A stretch of DNA of 64,000 nucleotides, from positions 1 through 64,000 of the forward strand of contig JAHBVH010000045.1 in NCBI GenBank assembly GCA_019637645.1, written 5' to 3'. Shown piece after piece: positions 16,076 to 25,105 of the stretch (the first letter of the stretch is position 1; each line of letters begins with the position of its first letter). Under the pieces are notes generated by a model that searched no databases, was not told where the DNA came from, and saw nothing but the letters and a program-made list of their open reading frames with translations. This stretch comes from Caldilineaceae bacterium (lineage in GTDB: Bacteria; Chloroflexota; Anaerolineae; Caldilineales; Caldilineaceae). The position numbers were made by a program, and so were the translations under genes.

Positions 16076-17362
16076 ATGTTACACAGATTTTTCTTGGCTG
16101 CTACCCTTGTACTGCTGTTGGCAACGGCCTGTCAGCCGATTCAACCAACTGCCCAATCGAGCCCGTCGGCTGCCCAGCTCACGTTCCTCATTTCCGGTGA
16201 CCCGACCGATGAGGTGGCCTATCAAGAGTTGATCGATGCCTTTGCGGCCCAACATGCGGATATCACCGTCAATTTGATCAATATCCCCAGTGGTGGTGAC
16301 TTTCGCAAGCGCCTCGCCGCGGACTTTGCGGCTGGCACACCACCGGATCTTTTTCTGATCAACTATCGGCACTTAGGTCGTTTTCTTGCCAGCGGCGCAG
16401 TTGAGCCGCTCACTGCCTATTTGGAAGCCAGTACGCTGATCAAGACGAGTGACTACTATGCTCAAGCGTTGGCGGCTTTTCAATGGGCGGGCGAGCAGTT
16501 CTGCATGCCGCAGAATATGTCTAGCCCTGTGATCTACTATAACAAAGCGCTCTTTGATGCTGCCGGTGTGGCCTATCCGAGTGATAGCTGGGATTGGGAC
16601 GAATTTGTCGCGACGGCGCAGGCCCTAACCCAAGACGAGGATGGTGATGGTATCGTGGATGTCTATGGCTATGGCACCGAAGCAACCCTGGTGCGCCTGG
16701 CCCCCTTTATTTGGATGAATGGCGGCGATCTGGTCGATGACCCAGCCGCGCCGACAAAATTGGCGTTGGACACCCCAGCCAGCAAAGCCGCGTTGACCTG
16801 GTTTGTAGAGCTGCAAACCGTTCATCAGGTGACGCCGGATGCCGTGGCCGAAGAAGCCGAAAGTAGCCTCAGTCGCTTTGTCAATGGGCGCATGGCGATG
16901 TTTATTGATAGCCGTCGGGCCGTGCCAGAATTCCGCTTGATCGAGGCCTTTGATTGGGATGTCGCCGGGTTGCCGCAGGCCGAAACCCAAGCCAGCATTC
17001 TCCACTCGGACGCCTTCTGCATTGCCGCGGCCAGCAAAGCGAAAGCCGCGGCTTGGACCTTTGTCGAATTTGCTAACGCGGAGGAAGGCCAGATCATTCT
17101 GGCGAAGACAGGCCGCACGGTTCCCTCGCGGATTGCCTTGGCCGAATCGCCTGTTTTCCTTGATCCTGCCGTCAAACCAGCCAACAATCAAGCCTTCCTC
17201 GACGCCATTCCGGGGATTCGCAACCTGCCGATTATGGCGACCTGGAGCGATATCGAAAGCATTGTCAATACCGAATTGAACAATGCCTTCTATGGGCGCG
17301 CCACCGTAGATGAAGCCCTGCAAGCGGCCAATGATCACAGTGCTGAGTTTTTCGCACCGTAG
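16076..17362 (+). CDS. sugar-type extracellular solute-binding lipoprotein
   Basis: Binding protein of family 1 (MalE/UgpB-like), 428 residues. The signal peptide ends in a lipobox ([10 protein letters not shown]), so it should be lipid-anchored outside the membrane. The domain reads [21 protein letters not shown] and [30 protein letters not shown], a standard start for sugar-binding proteins. Later [17 protein letters not shown] matches the C-terminal lobe. AAAGGAG lies 13 bases before the ATG. With the two permeases it makes a three-gene importer; the substrate cannot be read from the sequence. Confidence 0.88.
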   Translation: MLHRFFLAATLVLLLATACQPIQPTAQSSPSAAQLTFLISGDPTDEVAYQELIDAFAAQHADITVNLINIPSGGDFRKRLAADFAAGTPPDLFLINYRHLGRFLASGAVEPLTAYLEASTLIKTSDYYAQALAAFQWAGEQFCMPQNMSSPVIYYNKALFDAAGVAYPSDSWDWDEFVATAQALTQDEDGDGIVDVYGYGTEATLVRLAPFIWMNGGDLVDDPAAPTKLALDTPASKAALTWFVELQTVHQVTPDAVAEEAESSLSRFVNGRMAMFIDSRRAVPEFRLIEAFDWDVAGLPQAETQASILHSDAFCIAAASKAKAAAWTFVEFANAEEGQIILAKTGRTVPSRIALAESPVFLDPAVKPANNQAFLDAIPGIRNLPIMATWSDIESIVNTELNNAFYGRATVDEALQAANDHSAEFFAP

Positions 17363-17404
17363 GGCTCTAGGCAGCTGAGCGTTCAATGATTGGTGGGGAT
17401 CCAG

Positions 17405-17445
17405 AGACCTGACAGGTTTTAACAACCTGTCAGGTCTGTTTTTTA
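17405..17445 (+). terminator. intrinsic terminator formed by hairpin repeat copy D
   Basis: AGACCTGACAGGTT (17405-17418) and its exact complement at 17424-17437 form a 14-bp stem, followed by TGTTTTTTAT. This is the one copy of the repeat family with a proper T tract. It ends the sugar-importer unit 42 bases past the stop codon. Confidence 0.8.
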
Positions 17446-17545
17446 TCTTTAGCCGCGCGGGCGCTTTCGCTCACCCAAGAAAGCGCTAATTTTGCCCCTC
17501 TCTGGCGTTGCAGTACACTTGTAATAGCGCGAGAGGAGCCTGGAT

Positions 17546-17980
17546 ATGAGTCATGATACGTGGGATTATGTGAGCTTTCTTCGGGAGCAAGGCTACCGCA
17601 TGACCCCCCAACGCCAAATTATTATGGATGCCATCTGCGAAGGCGGCACCCACAGCACGCTGCCGCAAATTCTAGAGCGGGTGCAACGGAAAGCACCAGT
17701 CATCAACCAAGCCACAGTCTATCGCTCGCTACACTTCCTCCTCAATATGGGCTTGATCGTGAAAGCCGAAATTGCTCCGGGGGAAACGATCTATGAAATT
17801 GCGGGCCGCTCGCCCCATCATCATCTCCTCTGTCGGGTTTGCCATCAAGAGATCGAGATCGATGCCCAGCCATTAACAACCCTCCAGGCTGAACTGAAGC
17901 AGCGCTATGGCTTCTGGATCGACGCGTCTCATTTAATCCTCACCGGGCTCTGTACCCACTGCCAAGCTGAACAGCTCTAA
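17546..17980 (+). CDS. Fur-family metalloregulator
   Basis: Cytoplasmic DNA-binding protein of 144 residues. The winged helix covers residues 1-80 (REQGYRMTPQRQIIMDAI ... INQATVYRSLHFL). The dimer domain has the His-rich strand SPHHHLLCRVCHQEIEID with a CxxC and a second CTHCQ near the C-terminus, so a structural zinc is expected. AGAGGAGCC precedes the ATG. The divergent subtypes (Fur, Zur, Nur, PerR) cannot be told apart here; the nickel-type importer gene starts 236 bases downstream on the same strand, which makes a nickel-responsive role worth testing. Confidence 0.85.
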   Translation: MSHDTWDYVSFLREQGYRMTPQRQIIMDAICEGGTHSTLPQILERVQRKAPVINQATVYRSLHFLLNMGLIVKAEIAPGETIYEIAGRSPHHHLLCRVCHQEIEIDAQPLTTLQAELKQRYGFWIDASHLILTGLCTHCQAEQL

Positions 17981-18089
17981 AGCCACCCCGCGGGTTTTTA
18001 ACCCTGCATTTTTAAGTGCGTGATGGCCCTGGTGGCATGAAACATCCGCGCCTTGTCTACAACGGTAAAAATCGACCATTTGTTGAACG

Positions 18090-18118
18090 TTGACACTTAT
18101 CATAACCCAGTATAGAAT
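18090..18118 (+). promoter_or_regulatory. sigma-70-type promoter of the nickel-type importer
   Basis: TTGACA (18090-18095) and TAGAAT (18113-18118) are 17 bases apart. Transcription would start near 18125, leaving a leader of about 90 bases that contains the inverted repeat at 18135. Confidence 0.6.
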
Positions 18119-18134
18119 AGGCAAGAATTCGTTG

Positions 18135-18150
18135 TTGCAAATTTTTGCAA
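18135..18150. promoter_or_regulatory. inverted repeat TTGCAAATTTTTGCAA, candidate Fur-family operator
   Basis: Two 7-base arms (TTGCAAA and TTTGCAA) around 2 bases, located just after the predicted transcription start of the importer operon. Symmetry, AT content and position suit a Fur-family site. The upstream gene codes for a Fur-family protein. Confidence 0.45.
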
Positions 18151-18216
18151 TAGGATTCATGAAATGCTCATAAATGCAGTTATCCGTTAGGATGGCTCGC
18201 AACAGAGGAGAAAACC

Positions 18217-19845
18217 ATGACGCTGGTTCCTATGAAAAAAGTGCTTCCGCTCCTTTTCGCCATTATGATCGGGGCTGGCTGCGCCGCCCCGGCTGCCCCA
18301 GCCCCGGCAGCTGATGCCCCGGTAGATACACCACCTACGGCCCAGACCTTAATCCTGGCCATTGGTGGTGAGGCCGAAGAAGGATATGACCCCACGTTGG
18401 GGTGGGGACGCTATGGCGCGCCCTTATTCCAAAGTACCTTACTACGGCGTGATGAAGGGCTCAATCTGGTGAATGACTTGGCCGAAAGTTACACTGTGAG
18501 CGAAGACCGCCTCGTGTGGACGGTAAAGATCCGCGCCGATGTACAGTTTTCCGACGGCACGCCCCTGACCGCCGAAGATGTGGCTTTCACCTATACTAAA
18601 GCGGCTGAAAGTGGTGGCCTCACCGATGTAACCGTTTTGGAAAGTGCTACGGCCATCGATGACTATACCGTTGAACTGCGCCTCAAACAGCCGCAGAGCA
18701 CCTTTGTCAACCGCTTGGTGACGTTGGGGATTGTGCCCGCGGCCACATATGACGAGAATTATGGTCAGAATCCCATCGGCTCCGGCCCTTATACATTGCT
18801 CCAATGGGACAAGGGGCAGCAGTTAATCGTAGAAGCCAACCCGCTCTATTATGGCGACAAGCCAGCTATCGAACGCGTGGTCTTTTTATTCCTTGAAGAA
18901 GACGCTGCCTTTGCTGCGGCCAAGGCGGGCGAAGTACAGGTGGTGAGCGTGCCACAATCCCTCGCCATTCAACAACTTCCCGGGATGCGGTTGGTTGATG
19001 TGGCGAGTGTGGACAACCGCGGGATGCTTTTCCCCTTTGTGCCAGATACGGGCGAACAGACGGCTAGCGGCTATGCCATTGGTAATAATGTCACCGCGGA
19101 TCAGGCGATTCGCCAGGCGATTAACTATGTGGTCGATCGGGCGGCGCTGGTAGAGGGCGTGCTCGAAGGCTACGGCTCGCCAGCTTTTGGCCCCGTGAGT
19201 GGTCTGCCCTGGGAAGAGCCGACTGCCGTCATTGCCGATGCCGATTTGGCGACCGCGCAGCAACTGCTGAGCGAAGGTGGTTGGGCCGATGATGATGGCG
19301 ATGGCATTGTCGAAAAGGATGGCTTACGTGCCGAATTTACCCTGATCTATCCTGCCAGCGATAGTACTCGCCAAGCTCTGGCCCTGAGTGTGGCCGACAT
19401 GATTAAGCCAGCGGGCATTCAAGTCAATGTCGAAGGCAAAAGCTGGGACGAGATTGAAAAGCTCATGCATAGCAACGCCATTCTCTTTGGCTGGGGTAGC
19501 CATGATCAAAATGAGATGTGGAATCTCTATCACAGCTCCATGCGGGGCGTGGAATATTACAACACTGGTTACTATGCCAACGAACAAGTCGATTCGTATC
19601 TCGACTTGGCTATGGGCGCGGCGTCCGAAGCCGAGGCCATAGCCTTTTGGCAGGCTGCCCAGTGGGATCAAAAAGCAGATGGCTTTACCACCAAGGGCGA
19701 TGCTGCCTGGGCTTGGTTGGTGAATCTGGACCACACCTATTTTGTCAGCGAGTGTCTTGACATCGGCCAACCGCAGGTGGAGCCGCATGGGCATGGCTGG
19801 CCGCTCACGGCAAATCTGACGACTTGGCAATGGACCTGCCCGTAA
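18217..19845 (+). CDS. nickel/metallophore-type ABC transporter substrate-binding lipoprotein
   Basis: Family 5 (DppA/NikA-like) binding protein, 542 residues. The signal peptide has a lipobox (MIGAGCAAP). The text DPTLGWGRYGAPLFQSTLL, TAEDVAFTYTKAAESGG, NPIGSGPYTLLQWDKGQQL and FLEEDAAFAAAKAGEVQV is characteristic of the branch usually annotated as nickel or metallophore binding rather than peptide binding. AGAGGAGAAAACC precedes the ATG at 18217. The stop codon is one base from the start of the first permease, so all five transport genes are probably one transcript. Actual metal or chelate specificity is inferred. Confidence 0.82.
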   Translation: MTLVPMKKVLPLLFAIMIGAGCAAPAAPAPAADAPVDTPPTAQTLILAIGGEAEEGYDPTLGWGRYGAPLFQSTLLRRDEGLNLVNDLAESYTVSEDRLVWTVKIRADVQFSDGTPLTAEDVAFTYTKAAESGGLTDVTVLESATAIDDYTVELRLKQPQSTFVNRLVTLGIVPAATYDENYGQNPIGSGPYTLLQWDKGQQLIVEANPLYYGDKPAIERVVFLFLEEDAAFAAAKAGEVQVVSVPQSLAIQQLPGMRLVDVASVDNRGMLFPFVPDTGEQTASGYAIGNNVTADQAIRQAINYVVDRAALVEGVLEGYGSPAFGPVSGLPWEEPTAVIADADLATAQQLLSEGGWADDDGDGIVEKDGLRAEFTLIYPASDSTRQALALSVADMIKPAGIQVNVEGKSWDEIEKLMHSNAILFGWGSHDQNEMWNLYHSSMRGVEYYNTGYYANEQVDSYLDLAMGAASEAEAIAFWQAAQWDQKADGFTTKGDAAWAWLVNLDHTYFVSECLDIGQPQVEPHGHGWPLTANLTTWQWTCP

Positions 19846-19846
19846 C

Positions 19847-20824
19847 ATGTTTCGTTTTCTGTTCAACAAACTATTGCGACTGATCGTGCTGCTCTTGGCT
19901 GTTTCAACCCTTTCCTTTACCCTGCTCATGCTCTCACCGATTGATCCGGTGGATGCCTATGTGGGGGCGGCGATGTTGAATATTAGCCAGGAGCAGCGCC
20001 AGCAGATCGCTGACCGTTGGGGATTGGACGAGTCACCACTGGTGCGCTATGGTCGCTGGTTGCAAAACTTGACGAGCGGTGATTTGGGGCGTTCCATGGT
20101 CTTCAACCAGCCGGTAGTCAGTGTCATTGGCGAACGCTTTCTGGCATCGCTCTGGCTCATGCTCGCGGCTTGGCTGTTGTCCGGCTTCTTGGGCTTTGCT
20201 TTAGGGGTGTGGGCTGGGCTCTACCAAGGTTCTTGGGTGGATCAGGTCATTCGTTTTTATGCCTATACCCTAGCCTCCACGCCTACCTTTTGGTTGGCGC
20301 TGCTCTTGCTCATCATCTTTTCTGTGACGTTGGGTTGGACGCCGGTTTGCTGTGCCACGCCGGTTGGTGTACCGCTGAACCAAGCGACTTGGCTCCAGCG
20401 CTTGCATCATCTGTTGCTGCCTGCCGCGGCCCTGAGCATTATTGGGGTTGCCAACATTGCCCTCCATACGCGCCAAAAATTGATCGAGGTTATGCACAGT
20501 GACTATGCCCTTTTTGCGCGGGCCCAAGGTGAAAGCAAACTTGGCATCCTCTGGCAACATGGGCTGCGCAATATTGCCCTACCCGCGCTGACTTTGCAAT
20601 TTGCCTCGCTGAGTGAACTCTTTGGTGGTTCGGTCCTGGCTGAACAGGTCTTTGCCTATCCTGGTTTGGGCGAGGCGACCGTTCAAGCTGGGCTGCGCGG
20701 GGATGTGCCATTGTTGTTGGGCATTGTACTCTTTAGCGCGCTCTTTGTCTTTGTGGGGAATACCCTGGCCGATCTGAGCTATCGTCTGATCGATCCGCGG
20801 ATTCGGCTGGGCACAACGCCGTAA
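19847..20824 (+). CDS. nickel/peptide-type ABC permease (NikB/DppB-like)
   Basis: Inner-membrane subunit of 325 residues. It starts FNKLLRLIVLLLAVSTLSFTLLMLSPIDPVDAYVG and carries the DppB-type loop GDLGRSMVFNQPV near residue 80. The coupling segment is YALFARAQGESKLGILWQHGLRN, and LFGGSVLAEQVFAYPGLGEATVQAGLRGDVPLL is the standard C-terminal part. The ATG follows the upstream stop codon by one base. A hairpin repeat begins immediately after the TAA, inside the operon, so it may lower expression of the downstream genes. Confidence 0.87.
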   Translation: MFRFLFNKLLRLIVLLLAVSTLSFTLLMLSPIDPVDAYVGAAMLNISQEQRQQIADRWGLDESPLVRYGRWLQNLTSGDLGRSMVFNQPVVSVIGERFLASLWLMLAAWLLSGFLGFALGVWAGLYQGSWVDQVIRFYAYTLASTPTFWLALLLLIIFSVTLGWTPVCCATPVGVPLNQATWLQRLHHLLLPAAALSIIGVANIALHTRQKLIEVMHSDYALFARAQGESKLGILWQHGLRNIALPALTLQFASLSELFGGSVLAEQVFAYPGLGEATVQAGLRGDVPLLLGIVLFSALFVFVGNTLADLSYRLIDPRIRLGTTP

Positions 20825-20855
20825 CCCTCGACAGCTCTTTAAAACCTGTCGAGGG
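20825..20855. repeat. palindromic hairpin, copy E (within the importer operon)
   Basis: Perfect 10-base arms CCCTCGACAG and CTGTCGAGGG with an 11-base loop, starting at the base after the permease stop codon. Part of the loop and right arm (AAAACCTGTC) resembles the common hairpin family. Confidence 0.7.
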
Positions 20856-20908
20856 TGGACTGCTTCTCGATCTTGGTTAAACTGTCTCTAAAAAGCATAG
20901 GATTTGCG

Positions 20909-21793
20909 ATGAGTATGACGATTGCTCCCACGCCATCCCAGCCTGTCCTCGCCAACCGCAGGCAGGTCGGGGCGCGTTGGAATCGGCGCAGCCGTACCAT
21001 CTTGACGATTGTCGGCTGTCTCCTCTTTTTTGCCATCTTGCTGGTGGCCCGCTTTTGGATTGGGGATGCGGGCCTCCAGACGGCCTTAGCCGAACGGAAT
21101 CAGCCGCCATCATGGGCGCATCCGCTGGGAACCGATTGGCTGGGGCGCGATATGCTAACGCGCACGTTGCATGGCTTGGTCCTAAGCCTGCGTGTTGGCC
21201 TCTTAGCCGCGGCGATCAGCGCAGTGATTGGTACGGTGCTGGGGCTCTGTGCCGCGATTTTTGGGGGTGTGGTTGATACCGCGATCACCTGGCTAGTCGA
21301 TCTCTTCTACAGCCTGCCCCATTTGGTGCTTTTGATCTTAATCTCCTTTGCGCTGGGGGGAGGACTCCGCGGCGCGTTGATTGCCGTGGCTGTCACCCAT
21401 TGGCCCGGGTTAACTCGGCTCATTCGGGCCGAAGCACTCCAAGTCAAAAGCTCGGATTATGTGCAACTCTCGACGCGCTTGGGCCATTCCGCCACTTGGA
21501 TCGCTCGGCGCCATCTATTGCCCCACATTTTGCCTCAATTCGTGGTGGGGTTGATTCTGCTCTTTCCCCATGCAATTCTGCACGAAGCAGGGTTGACCTT
21601 TGTCGGGATCGGGCTTTCCCCGCATACCCCCGCCATTGGTATTATCCTTTCCGAGTCCATGCGTCATCTATCCACAGGCTATTGGTGGTTGGGGGTCTTT
21701 CCCGGCCTCGCGCTCTTGGTCGCGGTCAAAGCCTTTGATATTCTGGGCGAGCAGCTCCGTTCTCTGCTCGACCCCAAAACGAGCCAGGAGTGA
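20909..21793 (+). CDS. nickel/peptide-type ABC permease (NikC/DppC-like)
   Basis: Second inner-membrane subunit, 294 residues from the ATG at 20909 (AGGA lies upstream; the frame is open further up but crosses the hairpin repeat). The DppC signature HPLGTDWLGRDMLTRTLHGLVLSLRVG is at residues 70-96. The coupling loop is DYVQLSTRLGHSATWIARRHLLPH, and ILHEAGLTFVGIGLSPHTPAIG follows as in NikC. Its end overlaps the ribosome binding site of the first ATPase gene. Confidence 0.87.
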   Translation: MSMTIAPTPSQPVLANRRQVGARWNRRSRTILTIVGCLLFFAILLVARFWIGDAGLQTALAERNQPPSWAHPLGTDWLGRDMLTRTLHGLVLSLRVGLLAAAISAVIGTVLGLCAAIFGGVVDTAITWLVDLFYSLPHLVLLILISFALGGGLRGALIAVAVTHWPGLTRLIRAEALQVKSSDYVQLSTRLGHSATWIARRHLLPHILPQFVVGLILLFPHAILHEAGLTFVGIGLSPHTPAIGIILSESMRHLSTGYWWLGVFPGLALLVAVKAFDILGEQLRSLLDPKTSQE

Positions 21794-21795
21794 AG

Positions 21796-22728
21796 ATGCT
21801 GACCGTTCAGAATCTTTCCGTCGCATTTACCATGTATGACGTGGGGCTGGTCCAACGTCAACTGACTGTCATTACCGACCTGGATTTGACTGTCGCGCCT
21901 GGGGAAGTGGTGGCGGTGGTCGGTTCAAGCGGTTCGGGGAAGAGCTTGTTGGCCCATGCCGTCTTGGGTATCTTGCCTGCCAATGCTCAGGTTGCAGGCA
22001 CAATGACCTTCCAAGGTGAACCGTTGACACCGGTGCGTCAAGCCCAATTACGCGGACGGACCATTGCCCTCATCCCCCAATCGGTGGCCTTTCTCGATCC
22101 ACTGATGCGGGTGGGCCGACAGGTGCAGCGCGCCGCGGAATTGAGCGGCGTACCCGCCAAGATTAAGGTTTCTGCCCAAGGCAAGGTCTTTACACGCTAT
22201 GGGCTTGCTGCGCTGGTCAGTCGGCTCTTTCCCTTTCAAATTTCCGGGGGTATGGCGCGACGGGTCCTCACCGCGACCGCCGCGGTGGGCAACGCGAAGC
22301 TACTCATTGCCGACGAACCGACCCCTGGCCTGCACCCCGATGCCGTTGCCGAGACCTTAAGCCATTTACGCCAGCTGGCCGATGAAGGGCGCGGGGTGAT
22401 CCTCATTACCCATGACATCGACGCTGCCTTACGCATAGCCAATCGAGTCGCGGTTTTCTATGCCGGAACCACGGTAGAAGTTGCCCACGCCGCGGACTTT
22501 CAAGGCGCTGGTGCGGCCTTGCGCCATCCCTACACCAAGGCGTTATGGCGCGCGTTGCCCCAGCAGGAGTTTATTCCTGTGCCCGGCGCACAACCAACGC
22601 CCGATGCTCTGCCCGCGGGTTGTCTCTTCGCGCCCCGCTGCCCGCTGGTAACGGCGGCCTGTACCACCGCGCGGCCTCCCATGCGTTCTCTGCGCGCTGG
22701 TTTGGTACGCTGTGTCCATGCCGTGTGA
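21796..22728 (+). CDS. ABC transporter ATPase (NikD/DppD-like)
   Basis: Cytoplasmic ATPase of 310 residues. Walker A is GSSGSGKSLLAHAV, the signature is ISGGMARRVLTATAA and Walker B is LLIADEPTPGLHP with the H-loop at ILITHDID. The C-terminal part has PAGCLFAPRCPLVTAAC, the Cys motif usual in peptide/nickel importer ATPases. The ATG at 21796 has AGGAG 5-9 bases upstream; a GTG at 21790 is an alternative. It is coupled to the upstream permease (stop codon at 21793). Confidence 0.88.
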   Translation: MLTVQNLSVAFTMYDVGLVQRQLTVITDLDLTVAPGEVVAVVGSSGSGKSLLAHAVLGILPANAQVAGTMTFQGEPLTPVRQAQLRGRTIALIPQSVAFLDPLMRVGRQVQRAAELSGVPAKIKVSAQGKVFTRYGLAALVSRLFPFQISGGMARRVLTATAAVGNAKLLIADEPTPGLHPDAVAETLSHLRQLADEGRGVILITHDIDAALRIANRVAVFYAGTTVEVAHAADFQGAGAALRHPYTKALWRALPQQEFIPVPGAQPTPDALPAGCLFAPRCPLVTAACTTARPPMRSLRAGLVRCVHAV

Positions 22729-22796
22729 AGCCGCTTGCCGACGCGGAGCAAACGCTTATCCGCGTCCTATTTTTTCTATATAATTGAGGATGATCG

Positions 22797-23399
22797 ATGT
22801 TACAAGGTGAAGCACTTTCGTTTCGCTATGAGTCGCAAGGCGCGTGGGTTCTTGAGCAGGTTTCCCTCCAGGTTGCGCCGGGAGAGATTGTTGGCATAAG
22901 CGGGCCGAGTGGTCGTGGCAAGACCACGTTGGCGAAATTGTTGGCGGGCTATCTCCAACCCCAAACCGGCCAAGTGCGGCTTGATGGTCGCTCGTTGCCC
23001 AACCGGGGTTACTGTCCAGTCCAGTTGGTCTTTCAGCACCCCGAGCTAGCCATGAACCCACGTTGGCGTTTGCAACAGATCATCGCTGAAAGTGAGCCGC
23101 CTGCGCAAACGCTATTGACCGCCCTTGGGATTGAACCGAGTTGGTTAGCGCGTTGGCCCCACGAACTCAGCGGTGGCGAATTGCAACGGGTGGCTGTGGC
23201 GCGTGCTTTGGCCTCGCCCACGCGGTATCTGATTGCCGATGAGATGACTGCCATGCTCGATGCCAATACCCAAGCCCAGATCTGGCAAGCCGTGCTGACC
23301 CAGGCGCAACAACGCCAATTAGGGCTGTTGGTCATCAGCCATGATACCCCATTGTTACAACGCCTCTGCTCCCGTTTGGTGACATTGACCTCAGGGTAA
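22797..23399 (+). CDS. ABC transporter ATPase (NikE/DppF-like, short)
   Basis: Second ATPase of the importer, 200 residues. Walker A reads GPSGRGKTTLAKLLAG (Arg where Ser or Cys is common), the Q-loop is VFQHPELAMNPRW, the signature is ELSGGELQRVAVARAL and Walker B is YLIADEMTAMLD; the H-loop is LLVISHD. It lacks the C-terminal extension of the partner ATPase, typical of the NikE branch. It starts 68 bases after the partner gene. Confidence 0.86.
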   Translation: MLQGEALSFRYESQGAWVLEQVSLQVAPGEIVGISGPSGRGKTTLAKLLAGYLQPQTGQVRLDGRSLPNRGYCPVQLVFQHPELAMNPRWRLQQIIAESEPPAQTLLTALGIEPSWLARWPHELSGGELQRVAVARALASPTRYLIADEMTAMLDANTQAQIWQAVLTQAQQRQLGLLVISHDTPLLQRLCSRLVTLTSG

Positions 23400-23491
23400 T
23401 ATGCTTTGTGAAGCGTGGCGCGTAACTCGGCTTTAACACGAATTACGTATCACTTATCTATGAATCACATCCCACTCATTAGGAGGTTGCC

Positions 23492-24217
23492 TTGCCGCTT
23501 TTTGGTCACCGGGGCGCGGCGGGGGAAGCGCCCGAAAATACGCTAGCTGGTTTTGCCCATGCCCAGCGAATCGGCGTGCGGGCTTTTGAGTTTGATGTTC
23601 GCCTGAGTGCCGATGGGGAACTGGTGGTTTTGCACGATGAATCCCCTTTGCGGACAGCCGGGGTGGCGGGTTCTGTCCATGACTTTACGGTCGCTCAACT
23701 CCAGGCAATGGATGCCCGCGTTCCTTTTCCTGATTGGCCGGAACCTACACCCATTCCCACGCTCGCACAGGTGCTCCAAACCTTCCCCCAGCTCGACGCC
23801 TATCAGATCGAGATTAAACGAGCCGATCCTGCAAATCTGCCATCGATCTGCCGCCGTTTGACGGCCCTGATCGAAAGTGCGGGCGTGGCCGCGCGCGTGG
23901 TGGTCAGCTCCTTTGATCCAGACGCGCTGGCTATGATGCGCACTGTCGCACCCCAGCTACCACGAGCCTATATTGGGGCGTTTGATAATGAAGGCTGGAT
24001 CGAGCAAGCGTTGGCTTTGGGCTGCACCGATGTCTGCATTCCCCACAAAACGGGAACCGACGCGGTGGTGCAACTGGCCCATGCTCACCAGCTAGCCATT
24101 ACCGGTTGGCCAGGCAATTCCGTGGCGGATTTACGTCATTTAACGGCTTGGCGCGTGGCAAACATTACGACCGATTACCCACAGCAAGCCTTGGCCTTTC
24201 TTGCTGAACAGCCCTAA
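23492..24217 (+). CDS. glycerophosphodiester phosphodiesterase (UgpQ-like)
   Basis: Hydrolyses glycerophosphodiesters to glycerol-3-phosphate and an alcohol. The 241 residues have no signal peptide, so it is cytoplasmic. The catalytic core is at the very start: FGHRGAAGEAPENTLAGF, then FEFDVRLSADGELVVLHDE, which supply the His, Glu and Asp of the GDPD family. AQVLQTFPQLDAYQIEIK adds the later acidic residue. TTG at 23492 is the start because AGGAGG ends 5 bases upstream. Its stop codon touches the stop codon of the convergent PadR gene (TAA directly followed by the complement of TGA), so no space is left for a terminator. Confidence 0.87.
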   Translation: MPLFGHRGAAGEAPENTLAGFAHAQRIGVRAFEFDVRLSADGELVVLHDESPLRTAGVAGSVHDFTVAQLQAMDARVPFPDWPEPTPIPTLAQVLQTFPQLDAYQIEIKRADPANLPSICRRLTALIESAGVAARVVVSSFDPDALAMMRTVAPQLPRAYIGAFDNEGWIEQALALGCTDVCIPHKTGTDAVVQLAHAHQLAITGWPGNSVADLRHLTAWRVANITTDYPQQALAFLAEQP

Positions 24218-24832
24218 TCATCCCGTGGCGGACGTTAGTCTATCACTAAGTGGGGCTAGGTTGCCCGGTGCCGCGGGGGTGGCCCTATCGTCACTGGGCA
24301 GCAGGGCAGTACAGGTATCCAGCCACTGTAAGGTTGCTTCGAGTTGCCCAATCCGAAAGTGAAAGACTAATGTATCGAGGTGACGGTCTGGTGGGATCAG
24401 CGCCAAGCGCGCGCGGAAGCTAGCCACTTGAGCTTGATAGACCTTGCGCTGCTGTTGAAGCAAGGTAGTGGCTAAGGCGGCGTCGGTTGCCTGGGCAAAA
24501 TAGAGTTTTGCCATAAATTCTTGGCGGAAGTCGCGTCCGTGGTCAACCGGTGTGGTCATCCACTGATGAAAGGCCGCCGCGCCACTGGGGGTTAGATACA
24601 AAATCCGCCGTGGGGGGCGGTTTTCCTGCACTTCGATCATCGCGGCTAGATACCCCTCGGCTTCCAGCCGTTCTAGCAGCGCATAGAGTTGGCGCTGTTT
24701 CAGCCGCCAAACTAATGCCAGCATTTCGGTCTGCTTGAGCTGCTGATGAATCTCGTAGGCGTGGGTGGGTCCAGCCTGAACGAAACCAAGCAAGGCATAT
24801 TCGATCGTCAGGGTTCCCTTGGCCCTTGGCAT
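24218..24832 (-). CDS. PadR-family transcriptional regulator
   Basis: DNA-binding protein of 204 residues. The PadR winged helix covers about 8-95: TIEYALLGFVQAGPTHAYEIHQQL, LKQRQLYALLERLEAEGYL and PPRRILYLTPSGAAAFHQW. The C-terminal half is a helical dimerisation region of the Vir/PadR type. It resembles the second PadR protein encoded at 35386 along the whole length. AGAGAGGG lies before the ATG. It is downstream of moaC on the same strand, 273 bases away. A small inverted repeat upstream (24859-24876) may be its own operator. Confidence 0.87.
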   Translation of the reverse strand: MPRAKGTLTIEYALLGFVQAGPTHAYEIHQQLKQTEMLALVWRLKQRQLYALLERLEAEGYLAAMIEVQENRPPRRILYLTPSGAAAFHQWMTTPVDHGRDFRQEFMAKLYFAQATDAALATTLLQQQRKVYQAQVASFRARLALIPPDRHLDTLVFHFRIGQLEATLQWLDTCTALLPSDDRATPAAPGNLAPLSDRLTSATG

Positions 24833-24857
24833 GATTCCACCCTCTCTTCTAAACCAA

Positions 24858-24877
24858 AGTCAACCGAAAAATTGACA
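24858..24877. promoter_or_regulatory. candidate operator upstream of padR
   Basis: GTCAA (24859-24863) and TTGAC (24872-24876) are inverted around 8 bases, 26 to 45 bases before the start codon of the minus-strand padR. PadR proteins commonly repress their own genes. Short arms make this tentative. Confidence 0.3.
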
Positions 24878-24912
24878 TGTTGCTGCTAAAAAATGATAGT
24901 ATGAACAGCGGA

Positions 24913-24936
24913 TGGAATACCCTGATGGGTATTCCA
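24913..24936. terminator. stem-loop between moaC and padR
   Basis: TGGAATACCC and GGGTATTCCA form a perfect 10-bp stem with the loop TGAT, 170 bases past the moaC stop. There is no T tract on the minus strand. Confidence 0.4.
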
Positions 24937-25105
24937 CCACGTACGGGGTTGGGCTGATTGTATAGCAGTCCTTGGTCAGCGTATCTGTGCCTGTTGATTA
25001 TACCCGCAGTGGGCCGATTTGAGTAGCTGGTGCGCAGCGGAGCCATCACACGCGTCATATTTCCTGGTAGCGTCAAGTCATTTGGGCGCGCGAATTGGGG
25101 TAAAG

